Positions 51,684 to 61,492 of a stretch of DNA of 64,000 nucleotides are shown here, piece by piece (position 1 is the stretch's first letter; each line of letters begins with the position of its first letter). The notes beneath the pieces are model-generated. The model was not told the origin of the DNA. It saw only the letters and a list, made by a program, of their open reading frames with translations, and did no database searches. The translations under genes were made by a program, and so were the position numbers. The DNA is from Natronomonas salinimetallica (GTDB lineage Archaea; Halobacteriota; Halobacteria; Halobacteriales; Haloarculaceae). The stretch covers positions 1-64,000 of the forward strand of contig NZ_JACDNQ010000009.1 in NCBI RefSeq assembly GCF_013839515.1, written 5' to 3'.

Positions 51684-51884
51684 GTGAACGTCGCAAGCAA
51701 CTGTGAGATCTGCGGCTCCAGCCCAGTCGAGGACGGCTGCGATCGCTGTGGACGACTCGTCTGTCCCGACCACTTCGACGAACGGACCGGCCTCTGTACG
51801 GCCTGTCTCGCGGAGTTCGGCGAGGACCCGTCGGTCGGGGACGGCCAGCGACGCCCCGACGGCGTCGACGAGTACCGCTTTTGA
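51684..51884 (+). CDS. Small multi-cysteine zinc-finger protein
   Basis: 66 residues from a GTG: NVASNCEICGSSPVEDGCDR, then CGRLVCPDHFDE and LCTACLAEFGE. Eight or so Cys/His residues (CxxC, CxxC, CxxH, CxxC) resemble HIT- or AN1-type double zinc fingers. An ATG at 51609 would lengthen it by 25 residues that lack conservation in character; either start is possible. The function is unknown. Confidence 0.7.
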   Translation: MNVASNCEICGSSPVEDGCDRCGRLVCPDHFDERTGLCTACLAEFGEDPSVGDGQRRPDGVDEYRF

Positions 51885-52008
51885 GCGGGGTCTCGCCCCC
51901 CGGCGGGATCGACGGGCTGGCGACCGTCTCCGGCGTCGGTTCCCGGCTTCAGCGCCGCCGACCGACGGATTCACACCGCTTTTGTCATAGGGGGATAAAA
52001 CCGTGCGT

Positions 52009-52713
52009 ATGTCGAATACGACGGTCGTAGAACTCCTCGAACGCAACGTACGACACGTCGAATCGCTCCCGGACAGCCACTTCGATACCGTCCAGGCCGA
52101 GCAACGCCCCGCCGTCGTCTCCGTCTCCTGTTCGGACTCCCGTGTCCCCCAGGAGGGGATGTGGGACGTCGACGAACCGGGGTGGCTCTTTACTGTGGCC
52201 AACATCGGCAACCAGGTTCGGGACCGATACGAGGGTGGCGACGTCCTCTGTGGGGACGTGCTCTATCCCATCCAGTGTACCGAAACGGACGTCGCCGCGG
52301 TCGTCGGACACACGGGGTGTGGAGCCGTCACCGCGGCGCTCCAGCGGGCCCAGTCCGGGGACTCGGGCTCGCTTTCCCCCGGCATCGAAAAGCGCGTCGA
52401 GTCGCTGATGCCGGTCGTCGAGGCGGGACTCGACGACGACCGGGTTACGGCGGACGGCGACGCCGGCCTCGTCGACCAGCTCGTCGAGTACAACGTCGAC
52501 AGACAGGTGGAGTTCCTCCGTACCGACGGTGCCGTCCCCGACTCGGTGACCGTCGCCGGGTTCGTCTACGACTTTCAGGGCGTCTACGGCGATACGTACG
52601 GTCGGTGTTACCTCGTCAACCGCGACGGTGATACCGGGATCGAATCGCTCCGTGCCACCGTCCCGAAGCGGTTCGAAGAACACGTCCGGCGGCTGTTGAA
52701 ATATAGTCAGTAG
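52009..52713 (+). CDS. Beta-class carbonic anhydrase
   Basis: 234 residues. Zinc ligands: Cys in SVSCSDSRVPQ (with the Asp-Arg dyad) and H-x2-C in VGHTGCGAVTAAL. The mid-part insert (SGDSGSLSPGIEKRVESLMP) is usual for haloarchaeal forms. It interconverts CO2 and bicarbonate, supplying, for example, carA-linked carbamoyl phosphate synthesis. A TATA-like GGATAAAAC lies only about 15 bases upstream. Confidence 0.92.
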   Translation: MSNTTVVELLERNVRHVESLPDSHFDTVQAEQRPAVVSVSCSDSRVPQEGMWDVDEPGWLFTVANIGNQVRDRYEGGDVLCGDVLYPIQCTETDVAAVVGHTGCGAVTAALQRAQSGDSGSLSPGIEKRVESLMPVVEAGLDDDRVTADGDAGLVDQLVEYNVDRQVEFLRTDGAVPDSVTVAGFVYDFQGVYGDTYGRCYLVNRDGDTGIESLRATVPKRFEEHVRRLLKYSQ

Positions 52714-52802
52714 CGCACAGTCCGGTCCCCCGTTCGGTGACGGTGCCGTCGCTACGGGGCGGAAAAATAAGATTGTTCGAAAGCGATTCGTGTAGTCGGC
52801 GT

Positions 52803-52997
52803 TTACAGGCGGGTCAGGTTCGTCGCGCGGGGGCCTTTGTCGGCCTCCTCGATGTCGAACTCGACTTCCTGTCCTTCTTCGAGGTCCGGGCCGCCGACAT
52901 CCTCCATGTGGAAGAAGACGTCCTCGTCCGCGTCCTCAGTGTCAATAAAGCCGTAACCGCCAGTGTCGTTGAAGAAATCAACCGTTCCGGTTGCCAT
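52803..52997 (-). CDS. cspA: Cold-shock domain protein
   Basis: 64 residues, the standard CSD: TGTVDFFNDTGGYGFIDTED holds RNP1 (GGYGFI) and DVFFHMED is RNP2. It binds single-stranded RNA or DNA as an RNA chaperone. Acidic surface residues are raised as in other haloarchaeal Csps. A TATA box (TTATATA on the minus strand, near 53022) stands 25 bases before the ATG, so the mRNA is leaderless. Confidence 0.95.
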   Translation of the reverse strand: MATGTVDFFNDTGGYGFIDTEDADEDVFFHMEDVGGPDLEEGQEVEFDIEEADKGPRATNLTRL

Positions 52998-53091
52998 CTC
53001 GTGAACGAAGTACAGCCATGTATATAATCCTTTCGAGACGCGTCCGGAACGGGGCGGTATACCTATTGTCGGTCCGACCGAGATCCGTCGT

Positions 53092-53406
53092 ATGTCCCTG
53101 AACGAACTCCCGGAGCTCGACCCCGACCCGGACGCCGTCGAAACCGCGGAACTCGTCGTCGAGGACGACGTGCTCGTGAAGCTGTTCGCCCTCGGCCCCG
53201 GCGGATCGTTCGACCCCCACGTTCACGACGACTGCGAGAACGTCTTTCATTTGCTCGAAGGCGAGGTCGAGATCACACAGGCGGGGGCAACCGAGACCGT
53301 CACCGCGCCGGCCGTCGTCCACAACCCCCGAGGCGTCGAACACGGCGCCGAAAACGAGGGCGACGGGCGGGCGCTCTTGACCGCGAGCCTCTGTCCGCTG
53401 CCCTGA
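53092..53406 (+). CDS. Small cupin-domain protein
   Basis: 104 residues in one cupin barrel. Motif 1 is GGSFDPHVHDDCENVFHLLE, with two His and one Glu as metal ligands; motif 2 is VVHNPRGVEHGAEN with the fourth His. Metal-binding cupin of unknown activity. It diverges from cspA. Confidence 0.82.
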   Translation: MSLNELPELDPDPDAVETAELVVEDDVLVKLFALGPGGSFDPHVHDDCENVFHLLEGEVEITQAGATETVTAPAVVHNPRGVEHGAENEGDGRALLTASLCPLP

Positions 53407-53501
53407 GACGGACCGCTGCCGTCGGCAACGTGTTCCGACCGCTCCGACGGGACCGTCGGCTGTCCGTCCCTTCCGGCTGAGACGCCGCTTCGGCGGGGAT
53501 C

Positions 53502-54086
<585 letters not shown>

Positions 54087-54136
54087 ACAGACGTCACGGC
54101 GATGCGGAGCAAAAAAGGCCGGTTCGGCGCGGCCGT

Positions 54137-54224
54137 ACACGTCGGACCCCACCCGGCCCGCATACACACGTCGGACCCCACCCGGCCCGCATACACACGT
54201 CGGACCCCACCTGGCCCCGCATAC
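54137..54224. repeat. Tandem duplication, 3 x 29-30 bp
   Basis: Three head-to-tail copies beginning ACACGTCGGACCCCACC start at 54137, 54166 and 54195; the third has one substitution and one inserted base. They lie between moaB and the divergent dehydrogenase gene, within the likely promoter region. Confidence 0.9.
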
Positions 54225-54308
54225 TGCTGGATCCCGCCCGGCCACGTACGCGTCGGTCCCCGCTCGGACTCCGCTAGTGTTTTGCATCCTCGGTACGCAA
54301 CAGCGTAC

Positions 54309-55364
54309 ATGAAAGCCATCTATTATGAAGAACACGGCTCGGCGGACGTTCTCGAATACGGCGAATTCCCGGACCCGGAGATCGGCCCCGAGGAAGTCCT
54401 CGTCGAGATCGAGGCCGGCGGATTAAACCACCTCGACGTCTGGACCCGCAAGGGGATGCCGAGTCCCGAGGAAATGCCGCACATCCCGGGCAGCGACGGC
54501 GCGGGAGTCGTAAGCGAAGTCGGCGAGCGCGTCACCCGCTTCGAGGCGGGCGACCGCGTCCTCGTCGACCCCGGGCTCTACTGCGGTGAGTGTGAGTTCT
54601 GCCGAAAGGGCGAACAGTCGATGTGTGTCGATTACAAGATGATCGGCGAGCACGTCCGTGGCGTCCACAGCGAACTCGCCGCGGTTCCCGAGGACAACCT
54701 CCTCGAACTCCCCGAGGGGATCGACTTCGCGACGGCCGCCTCGGCCCCGCTCGTCTTCCAGACCGCCTGGCGAATGTTGATGACCCGCGTCGGGATCGAC
54801 CAGGCCGACAGCGTCCTCGTGTTGGGGGCTTCCGGCGGCGTCGGCCACGCCTGCGTTCAGATCGCGGCCAACGAGGGCTGTGAGGTCTTCGCGACGGCTT
54901 CCTCCGAGGCGAAACTCGATCTCGCACGCGAGTGCGGCGCGGATCACCTCATAAACTACGAGGAGGACGACTTCGCCGACGCGGTCAAGGACCTGACCGA
55001 CGGCCGTGGCGTCGACGTCGTCGTCGACCACGTCGGCGAGGCGACGTGGGATACCTCCCTCAGCGCGGCCGCAAGCGGCGGCAGCATCGTTACCTGTGGG
55101 GCGACGTCTGGGGTCTCCCCCGAGACGAACATCCCGAAGGTCTTCTGGAAGCAACTCGATATACTCGGCTCGACGATGGGGACACCCGGCGAGATGGACG
55201 ACGTCATGGCGAAGGTGTTCGACGGCACGTTCGAACCCCACGTCCGCGAGGTGCTGCCGATGAGCGAGGTCCAACGCGCCCACGGGATGCTCGAATCCCG
55301 CGAAGGGTTCGGCTCCGTCGTCGTCGTTCCGGACGAGAAGTACGAGCCGGACGACGACGAGTGA
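54309..55364 (+). CDS. Zinc-dependent MDR alcohol dehydrogenase/quinone reductase
   Basis: 351 residues from the ATG at 54309. The GroES-like part has catalytic-site residues HIPGSDGAGVV and a structural-zinc-like set in LYCGECEFCRKGEQSMC; the Rossmann half has VLVLGASGGVGHACVQIA. The Cys of the classical catalytic zinc site is replaced (NHLDVWTRKG), as in quinone-oxidoreductase-like members. Reduces or oxidises a small alcohol, aldehyde or enone with NAD(P)H; substrate unknown. A 200-residue in-frame extension upstream is antisense to moaB and is rejected. Confidence 0.87.
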   Translation: MKAIYYEEHGSADVLEYGEFPDPEIGPEEVLVEIEAGGLNHLDVWTRKGMPSPEEMPHIPGSDGAGVVSEVGERVTRFEAGDRVLVDPGLYCGECEFCRKGEQSMCVDYKMIGEHVRGVHSELAAVPEDNLLELPEGIDFATAASAPLVFQTAWRMLMTRVGIDQADSVLVLGASGGVGHACVQIAANEGCEVFATASSEAKLDLARECGADHLINYEEDDFADAVKDLTDGRGVDVVVDHVGEATWDTSLSAAASGGSIVTCGATSGVSPETNIPKVFWKQLDILGSTMGTPGEMDDVMAKVFDGTFEPHVREVLPMSEVQRAHGMLESREGFGSVVVVPDEKYEPDDDE

Positions 55365-55404
55365 TGGCACACGGGAGCCACGGACACACCCACCGCGAGA
55401 CGTC

Positions 55405-55725
55405 ATGACAGACCACACGCGCGGCCCGACGTCGAATCGAGAGCAGGGTTCCGAACGGGACCCGACGACGGACGACTCGGACGTCGAGGCCGACGATCCG
55501 ATGATGGTCCATCCCGACGAGGCCGACCGGACCTTCGATTGGCGTGGCTGGTCGCTCGTCGGGGCCGTCTTCGTCGCGTTCCTCGTCGTCCCCGGTTTTA
55601 TTTACGTCTATCCGCGCATCCCTTCGAACGTCGGGCTGTCGTTTTGGGACGCCTACCTCGTCTTGCCGATGATCCCCGCGATCGTCCTCGGCACGCTCGC
55701 GGTGTGGGCGACGACCCGCCCGTAG
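55405..55725 (+). CDS. Two-helix membrane protein, unknown function
   Basis: 106 residues. A disordered acidic N-terminal half is followed by two membrane helices (GWSLVGAVFVAFLVVPGFIY and YLVLPMIPAIVLGTLAVWAT). It follows the dehydrogenase gene by about 40 bases on the same strand. No family recognised. Confidence 0.65.
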   Translation: MTDHTRGPTSNREQGSERDPTTDDSDVEADDPMMVHPDEADRTFDWRGWSLVGAVFVAFLVVPGFIYVYPRIPSNVGLSFWDAYLVLPMIPAIVLGTLAVWATTRP

Positions 55726-55777
55726 ATCGGTAACCGACCGCGGAACGCTTTTTTATACCCGCGTCGTCGCCTACGGT

Positions 55778-57028
55778 ATGACTTCGACGGACGAGATCGC
55801 CGACTTCGCGGCCGACGTCGAGTACGGGCAGCTTCCGGACGGGGTCCGCGAGGCCGCAAAGCGTCGGCTTCTCGATACCGTCGGCGTCGGCCTCGGAACC
55901 CGCGAGGACCGAACGGTGGACGCCGCCCGACGGGGACTGATTTCGGACGGACCTTCGGACGCCGGAGGGTGTCGACTCTGGGGGACGTCCGAGAGCGCCC
56001 CGGCCCCGCGGGCGGCGATGGGCAACGGCATCGCGGTCGCTTCGGGGAACGGGCCGACGTTTCTGTCTCCGACGCCCGCTCCGGTCGGCGGATCGATCGG
56101 GGCGGCCGTGGCCGCGGCGGACGCCACCGGATCGACCGGTGAGACGGCCATCGCCGCGATCGCGGCTGCCCTCGAGGTCCACGGCGAGTGTGCGTGGAAC
56201 GCGCCGCTCGACGGCTTCCATCCGGCGACGCACACGGCGGTCGCCGCGGCGGCCGGAGCGGGACGGGCGATGGGGCTCGATCCGGCAACGATGGCGGACG
56301 CCGTCGGCATCGCGGCGGCGCGGCTCGCACTCGACGCCGGCGACCGGGCCGATCCGGTCCCGACCGGGAACGCGGCGGCGGCAGCCATTCAGGCGTGTCG
56401 CCTCGCCGACGGCGGCGTCCCGGGGCCGGCCGCGTTCTCGGCGCCGAACGGCTGGCACGACCGCTTCGGGGCGTTCGATCTCGACTTCGACCCCGGGTGT
56501 GAACGCGTCCGTGACGCTGCCGTCCTCCCCTACGATGGACATCCGTACGAACAGCCGGCGATCGAGGCAGCGATCGGCCTCGCAAGCGAGACACCGATCG
56601 ATCCGGCTGATATCGATGCGATCACCGTCGAGACGTTCGAGACAGCGGTTCCGGCGGTCGATCCCGAGCGGGTCGCGGCCGCCATCGTCGACCGCGAGCT
56701 GGCCGTCCACCGAGGAGCCCGGACCGACATCGAGCCGATCGCCGAGTCGGTGACGGTCACGGCCGATGCGGAACTGACGGCGCGGCGCGAACGGGGGCTG
56801 GTCCCCGCCCGCCTCACCGTCGAGTCCCGCGACGGAGCTACCTCGGAGACGGCCGTCGAGGGGTTCGAGGGGCACCCGGCGACGCCGGCGTCGTGGGGGA
56901 CGGTCGAGGAGAAATTTCACGCGGCCGTCGAAGGCACGTACGACCGGGAGCGACGAGACGCGATCGTCGGAACGGTCCGGTCCTTCGAGGCCGAGAGCGC
57001 GGCCGAACTCGCCCGCCTGCTGAACTGA
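55778..57028 (+). CDS. MmgE/PrpD family protein
   Basis: 416 residues. The all-helical domain has RRLLDTVGVGLG and AAMGNGIAVASGNG; the later part IEAAIGLASETPIDPADIDA and VEEKFHAAVEGTYDRER belongs to the lid. Family members include 2-methylcitrate dehydratase and cis-aconitate decarboxylase. The PrpD catalytic Asp-His-x-D set is not clear, so activity is uncertain. It is Ala-rich and slightly short for the family (usually about 450). Confidence 0.82.
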   Translation: MTSTDEIADFAADVEYGQLPDGVREAAKRRLLDTVGVGLGTREDRTVDAARRGLISDGPSDAGGCRLWGTSESAPAPRAAMGNGIAVASGNGPTFLSPTPAPVGGSIGAAVAAADATGSTGETAIAAIAAALEVHGECAWNAPLDGFHPATHTAVAAAAGAGRAMGLDPATMADAVGIAAARLALDAGDRADPVPTGNAAAAAIQACRLADGGVPGPAAFSAPNGWHDRFGAFDLDFDPGCERVRDAAVLPYDGHPYEQPAIEAAIGLASETPIDPADIDAITVETFETAVPAVDPERVAAAIVDRELAVHRGARTDIEPIAESVTVTADAELTARRERGLVPARLTVESRDGATSETAVEGFEGHPATPASWGTVEEKFHAAVEGTYDRERRDAIVGTVRSFEAESAAELARLLN

Positions 57029-57268
57029 CACCGCTGGCTGTCCCCAGTGCACGCGAGTCGCGACCCCGCGGTGTTCGGTCGCGACGGACAGCCGGCAGTG
57101 TGATACCAGCGGCTATACCGACGCGAAGAGAGCCGACCCGACGAGGGTCGATCGTGCCCACGGGGCGAGTGCCGTCGGTACGACCGCCCCGCCGTTGTCC
57201 GTGGGGGCGTCGATGCCGTTGTCCACGAGAAGCGACGGCGACATCGTCCCGAGAGGGGCGGCCGGCAT

Positions 57269-57448
57269 TCACGCCGGCGGCTCGGAACTGTCCGACGACT
57301 CGACCGGGGAGGACACAACGAGTCCGGAGGTCCGAGCGTAGTACCGGAGCCTCGACCGGGGGATACCCGCCTGCCTGGCGGCTTCGGCTTCCGTCAGTTC
57401 CCCGCTGCAGTGCAACAGCACGGCCTGTCGGACCTTCGGGTCGTCCAT
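57269..57448 (-). CDS. Small HTH protein, 59 residues
   Basis: MDDPKVRQAVLLHCSGELTE, then AEAARQAGIPRSRLRYYART and a Ser/Pro-rich acidic tail. The central part is a helix-turn-helix. It resembles the short haloarchaeal DUF7317-type proteins, but I am not sure of the family. A TATA-like TTTACATAC lies about 33 bases upstream of the ATG at 57448. It is short enough to be missed by standard gene callers. Confidence 0.6.
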   Translation of the reverse strand: MDDPKVRQAVLLHCSGELTEAEAARQAGIPRSRLRYYARTSGLVVSSPVESSDSSEPPA

Positions 57449-57662
57449 GGTATCTGTCCTACCGTTGTGTTGAGGCGTATGTAAACCTTTCTCTCATACT
57501 ACGGGTTGTTTGGGTTGTATATTCCCATAGAATATCCGGTATTGTGATTTCTATAGCGCTACTGTATACAGACGGAGAATACCGTCGGTGGCGCTCGAAC
57601 GCTCCGACAACGCGAGCCGTTTCCCCGTGGTCCGACGCGTTGCGACCGTACCGCCGGCAGCA

Positions 57663-58337
57663 TCACTCGAGCGAGAGGACGTCCGGCATCCGATCGAGTT
57701 CGGGGAGGACGTGTGCCGGTTTCGGATCGGGCGATCGATCGCCCGGTCCCTCCGGAACCCACACGGACCGGAGGCCGGCGGCGTTCGCCCCGGCGACGTC
57801 AGTCCGGAGTGAGTTTCCGACGTGATAGCTCCGCTCGGCGCGGGCCGACATCGCCGACAGCGCGGCGTCGAACGGCTCCGGACTCGGCTTTGCGGGGGCG
57901 TCGTAGCCGGCGTGGACGACGACGTCGAAGGCGTCGGCCAGCCCGAGTGCGTCGAGTTTCTGGGCCTGCATGCCCGGTGCGCCGTTGGTTACGACCCCGA
58001 CGGGGACCTCCGACAGCGCCGAGAGCACGCGGTCGACGCCCGGAACCCGTTCGACGTTTCGGTGATCACGTTCGTCGGCGTAGGCCCGTGCGATCCGGCG
58101 GCCGTCTTCCGGGTCGTATCCCTTCTCCGCCGCGATCGTGGCGAAACATCGTTCGCGGAGGTCGACCATCGAGTCGCTGCCGTCGATGAACTCCGGATAC
58201 CGGCCGTAGTATTCCTCGGAGGAGACGAACGGATCCAGCCCCGTCGACTCGAAGGCGGTCACGAGCAACGACGCCCCGGAGCGACGGTACCGACAGAGCG
58301 TGTCGTCGAGGTCGAAGAGGACTGCGTCGGGTTCCAT
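57663..58337 (-). CDS. HAD-superfamily hydrolase
   Basis: 224 residues. Motif I VLFDLDDTLCRY, motif II GVVTNGAPGMQ, Lys in APAKPSPEPFD and motif IV YHVGNSLRTDVAGAN are intact, with a helical C1 cap (residues 20-95). A phosphatase or haloacid dehalogenase-like enzyme; the substrate is unknown. Confidence 0.85.
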   Translation of the reverse strand: MEPDAVLFDLDDTLCRYRRSGASLLVTAFESTGLDPFVSSEEYYGRYPEFIDGSDSMVDLRERCFATIAAEKGYDPEDGRRIARAYADERDHRNVERVPGVDRVLSALSEVPVGVVTNGAPGMQAQKLDALGLADAFDVVVHAGYDAPAKPSPEPFDAALSAMSARAERSYHVGNSLRTDVAGANAAGLRSVWVPEGPGDRSPDPKPAHVLPELDRMPDVLSLE

Positions 58338-58440
58338 GCGGACGGATTCGGGAGGAACAAATAAGTACCGTTCGGCGCGTTCGGGCCGGTTCGTACGGAC
58401 TGTCGTCCTCGGCGAGCGTTGGCCCGGTCACGGCGGCGCG

Positions 58441-58515
58441 GCGTCTCATCCGCCGTCGGCGCGCGGCGTCTCATCCGCCGTCGGCGCGCGGCGTCTCATC
58501 CGCCGTCGGCGCGCG
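58441..58515. repeat. Tandem repeat, 3 x 25 bp
   Basis: Three exact head-to-tail copies beginning GCGTCTCATCCGCCGTCGGC start at 58441, 58466 and 58491. The last copy overlaps the 3' end of the small open frame 58496-58738. Confidence 0.9.
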
Positions 58516-58738
58516 CGGACCGCACCCGCCGGACGCCCCGGTCGTCTCCCGACGGTCGGGGTCGAGCCGGGAGTTCGCGACCGCGGTTCGGACGCAGGTA
58601 GTGGGCGCTGTCGTCGGCCTCGACGGTCGTCCATTCGCCGCCAAAACGGCCGCGATACGGACACGAGACACGGAACAGCGTCCCGTTGGCAACGGATCGA
58701 TCAGGGGGTGTCACCTCCGCCGATGGCGTCTGAAACAT
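58496..58738 (-). CDS. Possible small haloarchaeal protein
   Basis: 80 residues from the ATG at 58738. The first 55 (GTLFRVSCPYRGRFGGEWTT, then VEADDSAHYLRPNRG) have coding character; the last 25 are Arg-rich and run into the tandem repeat, which supplies the stop codon. So the original C-terminus may have been replaced. Family uncertain. Confidence 0.45.
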   Translation of the reverse strand: MFQTPSAEVTPPDRSVANGTLFRVSCPYRGRFGGEWTTVEADDSAHYLRPNRGRELPARPRPSGDDRGVRRVRSARADGG

Positions 58739-58842
58739 ATGAGTGGAATAGCTCCGTATTCGTTCTTTGATCGTCGAGTAGCCGTGGTCCGCCGGGGACA
58801 TCCCCGGAGGGAGCCGATGCCGAGACCGGATGAGCGATCGAG

Positions 58843-59907
58843 CTACCGGTGTCGGTTCAAAAACGCGCCGAGCCGGGAGAGCCCTTCGTCGAGCTCTACC
58901 GCCGGAAGCCCGAAGCCGATCCGGACCCACTCCGGACGGCCGAAGGCCTCCCCCGGAGCGAGGACGACCGACTCCTCGGCGAGGAGGCTCCGGCAGAACG
59001 AGTCCCCACCGGCGAAGCCGTCGGGGACGTCCAAGAAGGCGTTGACGCCGCAGTCGGGGGCGGACCACCCGAGCCCGTGCTCTCCGAGGAACGTCTCGAC
59101 CACGGCGCGGTTCTCGGCGGCGTGTTTGCGGTTCTCCGAAAGGATCTCCTCGCGTCGGTCGAACGCCTGCTCGGCGACGTGGTGGCCGAAGGCGGGCGGG
59201 GAGATCGTCGTGTAGTCCTTCCAGTTCTCTGTGGCGGCCACGACCGCCCGCGGGCCACAGAGCCACCCGAACCGGAGGCCGGCGAGCCCGAACGCCTTCG
59301 AGACGCCGCCGGTCGAGACCCCGTAGCGACCGAAGCTTGCGACCGGCGCGATCGGCTCCGGCGCGAGAAGCCGATACACCTCGTCACAGAGCAGGTAGGT
59401 GCCGTTGTCCGCACAGCGTTCGTAGACCGCCCGCATCGTCGCCTCGTCGTGATACCGGCCGGTCGGGTTGTTCGGATTGACGACGACGACGAGGTCGGTC
59501 TCGGACCGTAACGCCCCCCCGACCGCGTCGGGGTCGAGCCTCCAGTCGGGCTCCGAAAGCGGGACCCGCGTCACGTCGCCGAGCGCCCCGGCGAGGCCGG
59601 GAAACGAGCCGTACGTCGGCGTCACGACGACGGCGTGCTCGTCGAGAAGCGAGAGCATCGCGAGAAGGTTCGCCTCCTGGGTTCCACAGGTGAGGACCGT
59701 CTCCTCGCCGTCCCGTCCGTGGTGGGCTCCGATCTCGGCTCGAAACCCGGGGTCGCCCGCCGTGGGAACGACGTAGCCCAACTCGCCGGGGTCGGTGTCG
59801 AAGCGGTCCGCCGAGAGCGGTCGGACACCGCTTTCGGCCAGCATCACGTCGGCGTCGGCCTCGACCTCGGCGAACCACCGTTCGAGCTCGAAGGGGGCGA
59901 TCTGCAT
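58843..59907 (-). CDS. Fold-type I aminotransferase
   Basis: 354 residues. PLP site: N in VVNPNNPTGRYHD, D in YLLCDEVYR, the Schiff-base Lys in TGGVSKAFGLAGLRFGW, and the substrate-binding Arg near the C-terminus in WVRIGFGLP. It belongs to the class I/II group (aspartate/aromatic-like). At 354 residues it is slightly short. The substrate is not clear from sequence, and it has no pathway neighbours. Confidence 0.87.
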   Translation of the reverse strand: MQIAPFELERWFAEVEADADVMLAESGVRPLSADRFDTDPGELGYVVPTAGDPGFRAEIGAHHGRDGEETVLTCGTQEANLLAMLSLLDEHAVVVTPTYGSFPGLAGALGDVTRVPLSEPDWRLDPDAVGGALRSETDLVVVVNPNNPTGRYHDEATMRAVYERCADNGTYLLCDEVYRLLAPEPIAPVASFGRYGVSTGGVSKAFGLAGLRFGWLCGPRAVVAATENWKDYTTISPPAFGHHVAEQAFDRREEILSENRKHAAENRAVVETFLGEHGLGWSAPDCGVNAFLDVPDGFAGGDSFCRSLLAEESVVLAPGEAFGRPEWVRIGFGLPAVELDEGLSRLGAFLNRHR

Positions 59908-59970
59908 ACCCGTCGCTCGGGGGCGGCGGACATAGGGGTTGTCGTCGCTCCCTCCCGTCCGGGCGCGTCG

Positions 59971-61395
59971 TCACTGATTCAGCGTGTGGAGGGCCGTCCC
60001 CGCCGCGTTCGCGGCCGCCTCCGCGACCGCCTCCGACAACGTCGGGTGAACGTGTATCGTCGCGGCGAGGTCGCCGAGGCGTGCGCCCATCTCGATCGCC
60101 AATCCGACCTCGGCGACGAGCTCGGAGGCCCGAGGGGAGACGATCCGAGCGCCGAGGATGAACCCCGTCTCGGCGTCGGCGACGATGCGGACGAACCCCG
60201 TCTCGGCACCGAGCGTGAGCGCCCGCCCGGAGGCGCCCATCGACATCTCACCGGTGACGGGATCGAATCCCTCGGCCTCTGCGTCCTCGGCGTTCAGCCC
60301 GACGGTTCCGATCTCGGGGTCCGTAAACACCGCCGCCGGGATCGCCCGGTGGTCGAGCCGCGCGGGCTCCCCGGCGACGACCTCCGCGGCGACGTGACCC
60401 TCTCGGTAGGCTTTGTGCGCCAGCATCGGCTCGCCCGCCACGTCGCCGACGGCGTGGACGTGGTCGACGGCGGTCCGTGTCGCGTCGTCGGTTTCGAGAA
60501 AGCCCTGTTCGGTCGGGTCGAGTCCGACGGCCTCGACGCCGCAGGTGTCCGCGGCCGGCTCCCGGCCGACGGCGACGAGGACGCGGTCGGCGGTATAGGT
60601 GTTCGTCTCGCCGTCCTCGGCGTCGGCCGTGACGCGGGCAGCGTCCCCGGTCTCCGTCCACTCCTGGGCCGCCTCGCCGAAGCGAAAGTCGATCCCGATT
60701 TCCTCGGCACGTTCGCGGACGACGCGCGTGACGTCGTCGCCGTATCCCGGGAGGACGTCCCCGAGCATCTCGAGGACGGTCACGTCGCTGCCCAACTTCG
60801 CGAACGTCGTCGATAGCTCCATGCCGACGTAGCCCCCGCCGACGACGAGAAGCGAGTCCGGCAGCGATTCGAGCGAGAGGGCGTCGCTCGACGCGAGGAT
60901 CCGCTCGCCGTCGAAGGCCAGCCCCGGGACCTCGATCGGTCGGCTGCCGGTGGCGACGACGGCGTGTTCGAACTCGATCGATTCGCTGCCCTGGCCTTCC
61001 CCCCTGTGGGCGACGCGGGCGGTATGGCCGTCGACGAACTCGGCGTGGCCCTCGATGAGGTTGACACCGTTGGCCGTACAGAGCGTCTCGACGCCCTCCG
61101 TCAGCCGTTCGACGATGCCATCCTTCCAGCCGACGAGCCCCTGCATGTCGACGTCCGCGCGCGCGTAAAGCCCCATCGTTTCCGCACCCTCGACCTCGTG
61201 GGCCAGATCGCTCACGTGAATGAGCGCCTTCGACGGGATACACCCCTCGTTCAGGCAGGTACCGCCGTAGGCATCGGCCTCGACGAGCGTCACGTCGAGG
61301 CCGAGTTGGCCCCCTCGGATCGCGGCCGCGTAGCCGCCGGGGCCGCCGCCGATCACCAACAGTTCGGTTCCGGTCGAGATGTCTCCGACGACCAT
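59971..61395 (-). CDS. lpdA: Dihydrolipoamide dehydrogenase
   Basis: 474 residues. FAD-binding VIGGGPGGYAAAIRGGQLG, the redox pair in YGGTCLNEGCIPSKALIHV, NAD-binding VVGGGYVGMELSTTFAKLG and the His-Glu catalytic pair in HVHPTLSEAVAEA are all present. It reoxidises lipoamide for 2-oxoacid dehydrogenase or glycine cleavage complexes. Haloarchaea usually carry lpdA with the pdh genes; here it stands alone. Confidence 0.94.
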   Translation of the reverse strand: MVVGDISTGTELLVIGGGPGGYAAAIRGGQLGLDVTLVEADAYGGTCLNEGCIPSKALIHVSDLAHEVEGAETMGLYARADVDMQGLVGWKDGIVERLTEGVETLCTANGVNLIEGHAEFVDGHTARVAHRGEGQGSESIEFEHAVVATGSRPIEVPGLAFDGERILASSDALSLESLPDSLLVVGGGYVGMELSTTFAKLGSDVTVLEMLGDVLPGYGDDVTRVVRERAEEIGIDFRFGEAAQEWTETGDAARVTADAEDGETNTYTADRVLVAVGREPAADTCGVEAVGLDPTEQGFLETDDATRTAVDHVHAVGDVAGEPMLAHKAYREGHVAAEVVAGEPARLDHRAIPAAVFTDPEIGTVGLNAEDAEAEGFDPVTGEMSMGASGRALTLGAETGFVRIVADAETGFILGARIVSPRASELVAEVGLAIEMGARLGDLAATIHVHPTLSEAVAEAAANAAGTALHTLNQ

Positions 61396-61492
61396 GCGTT
61401 GTCGATCACACGGCGCCGGGACTTAAAAACGCCGAGGGAGGCGATCACGGGTGGGGGGACTCACCCGCGGAGCGCGCTCGATCCGGAGCGAA

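Noticed and set aside
54137-54224. CRISPR array
   Set aside because: The copies are directly adjacent with no spacers; the same holds for the repeats at 58441 and 46612.
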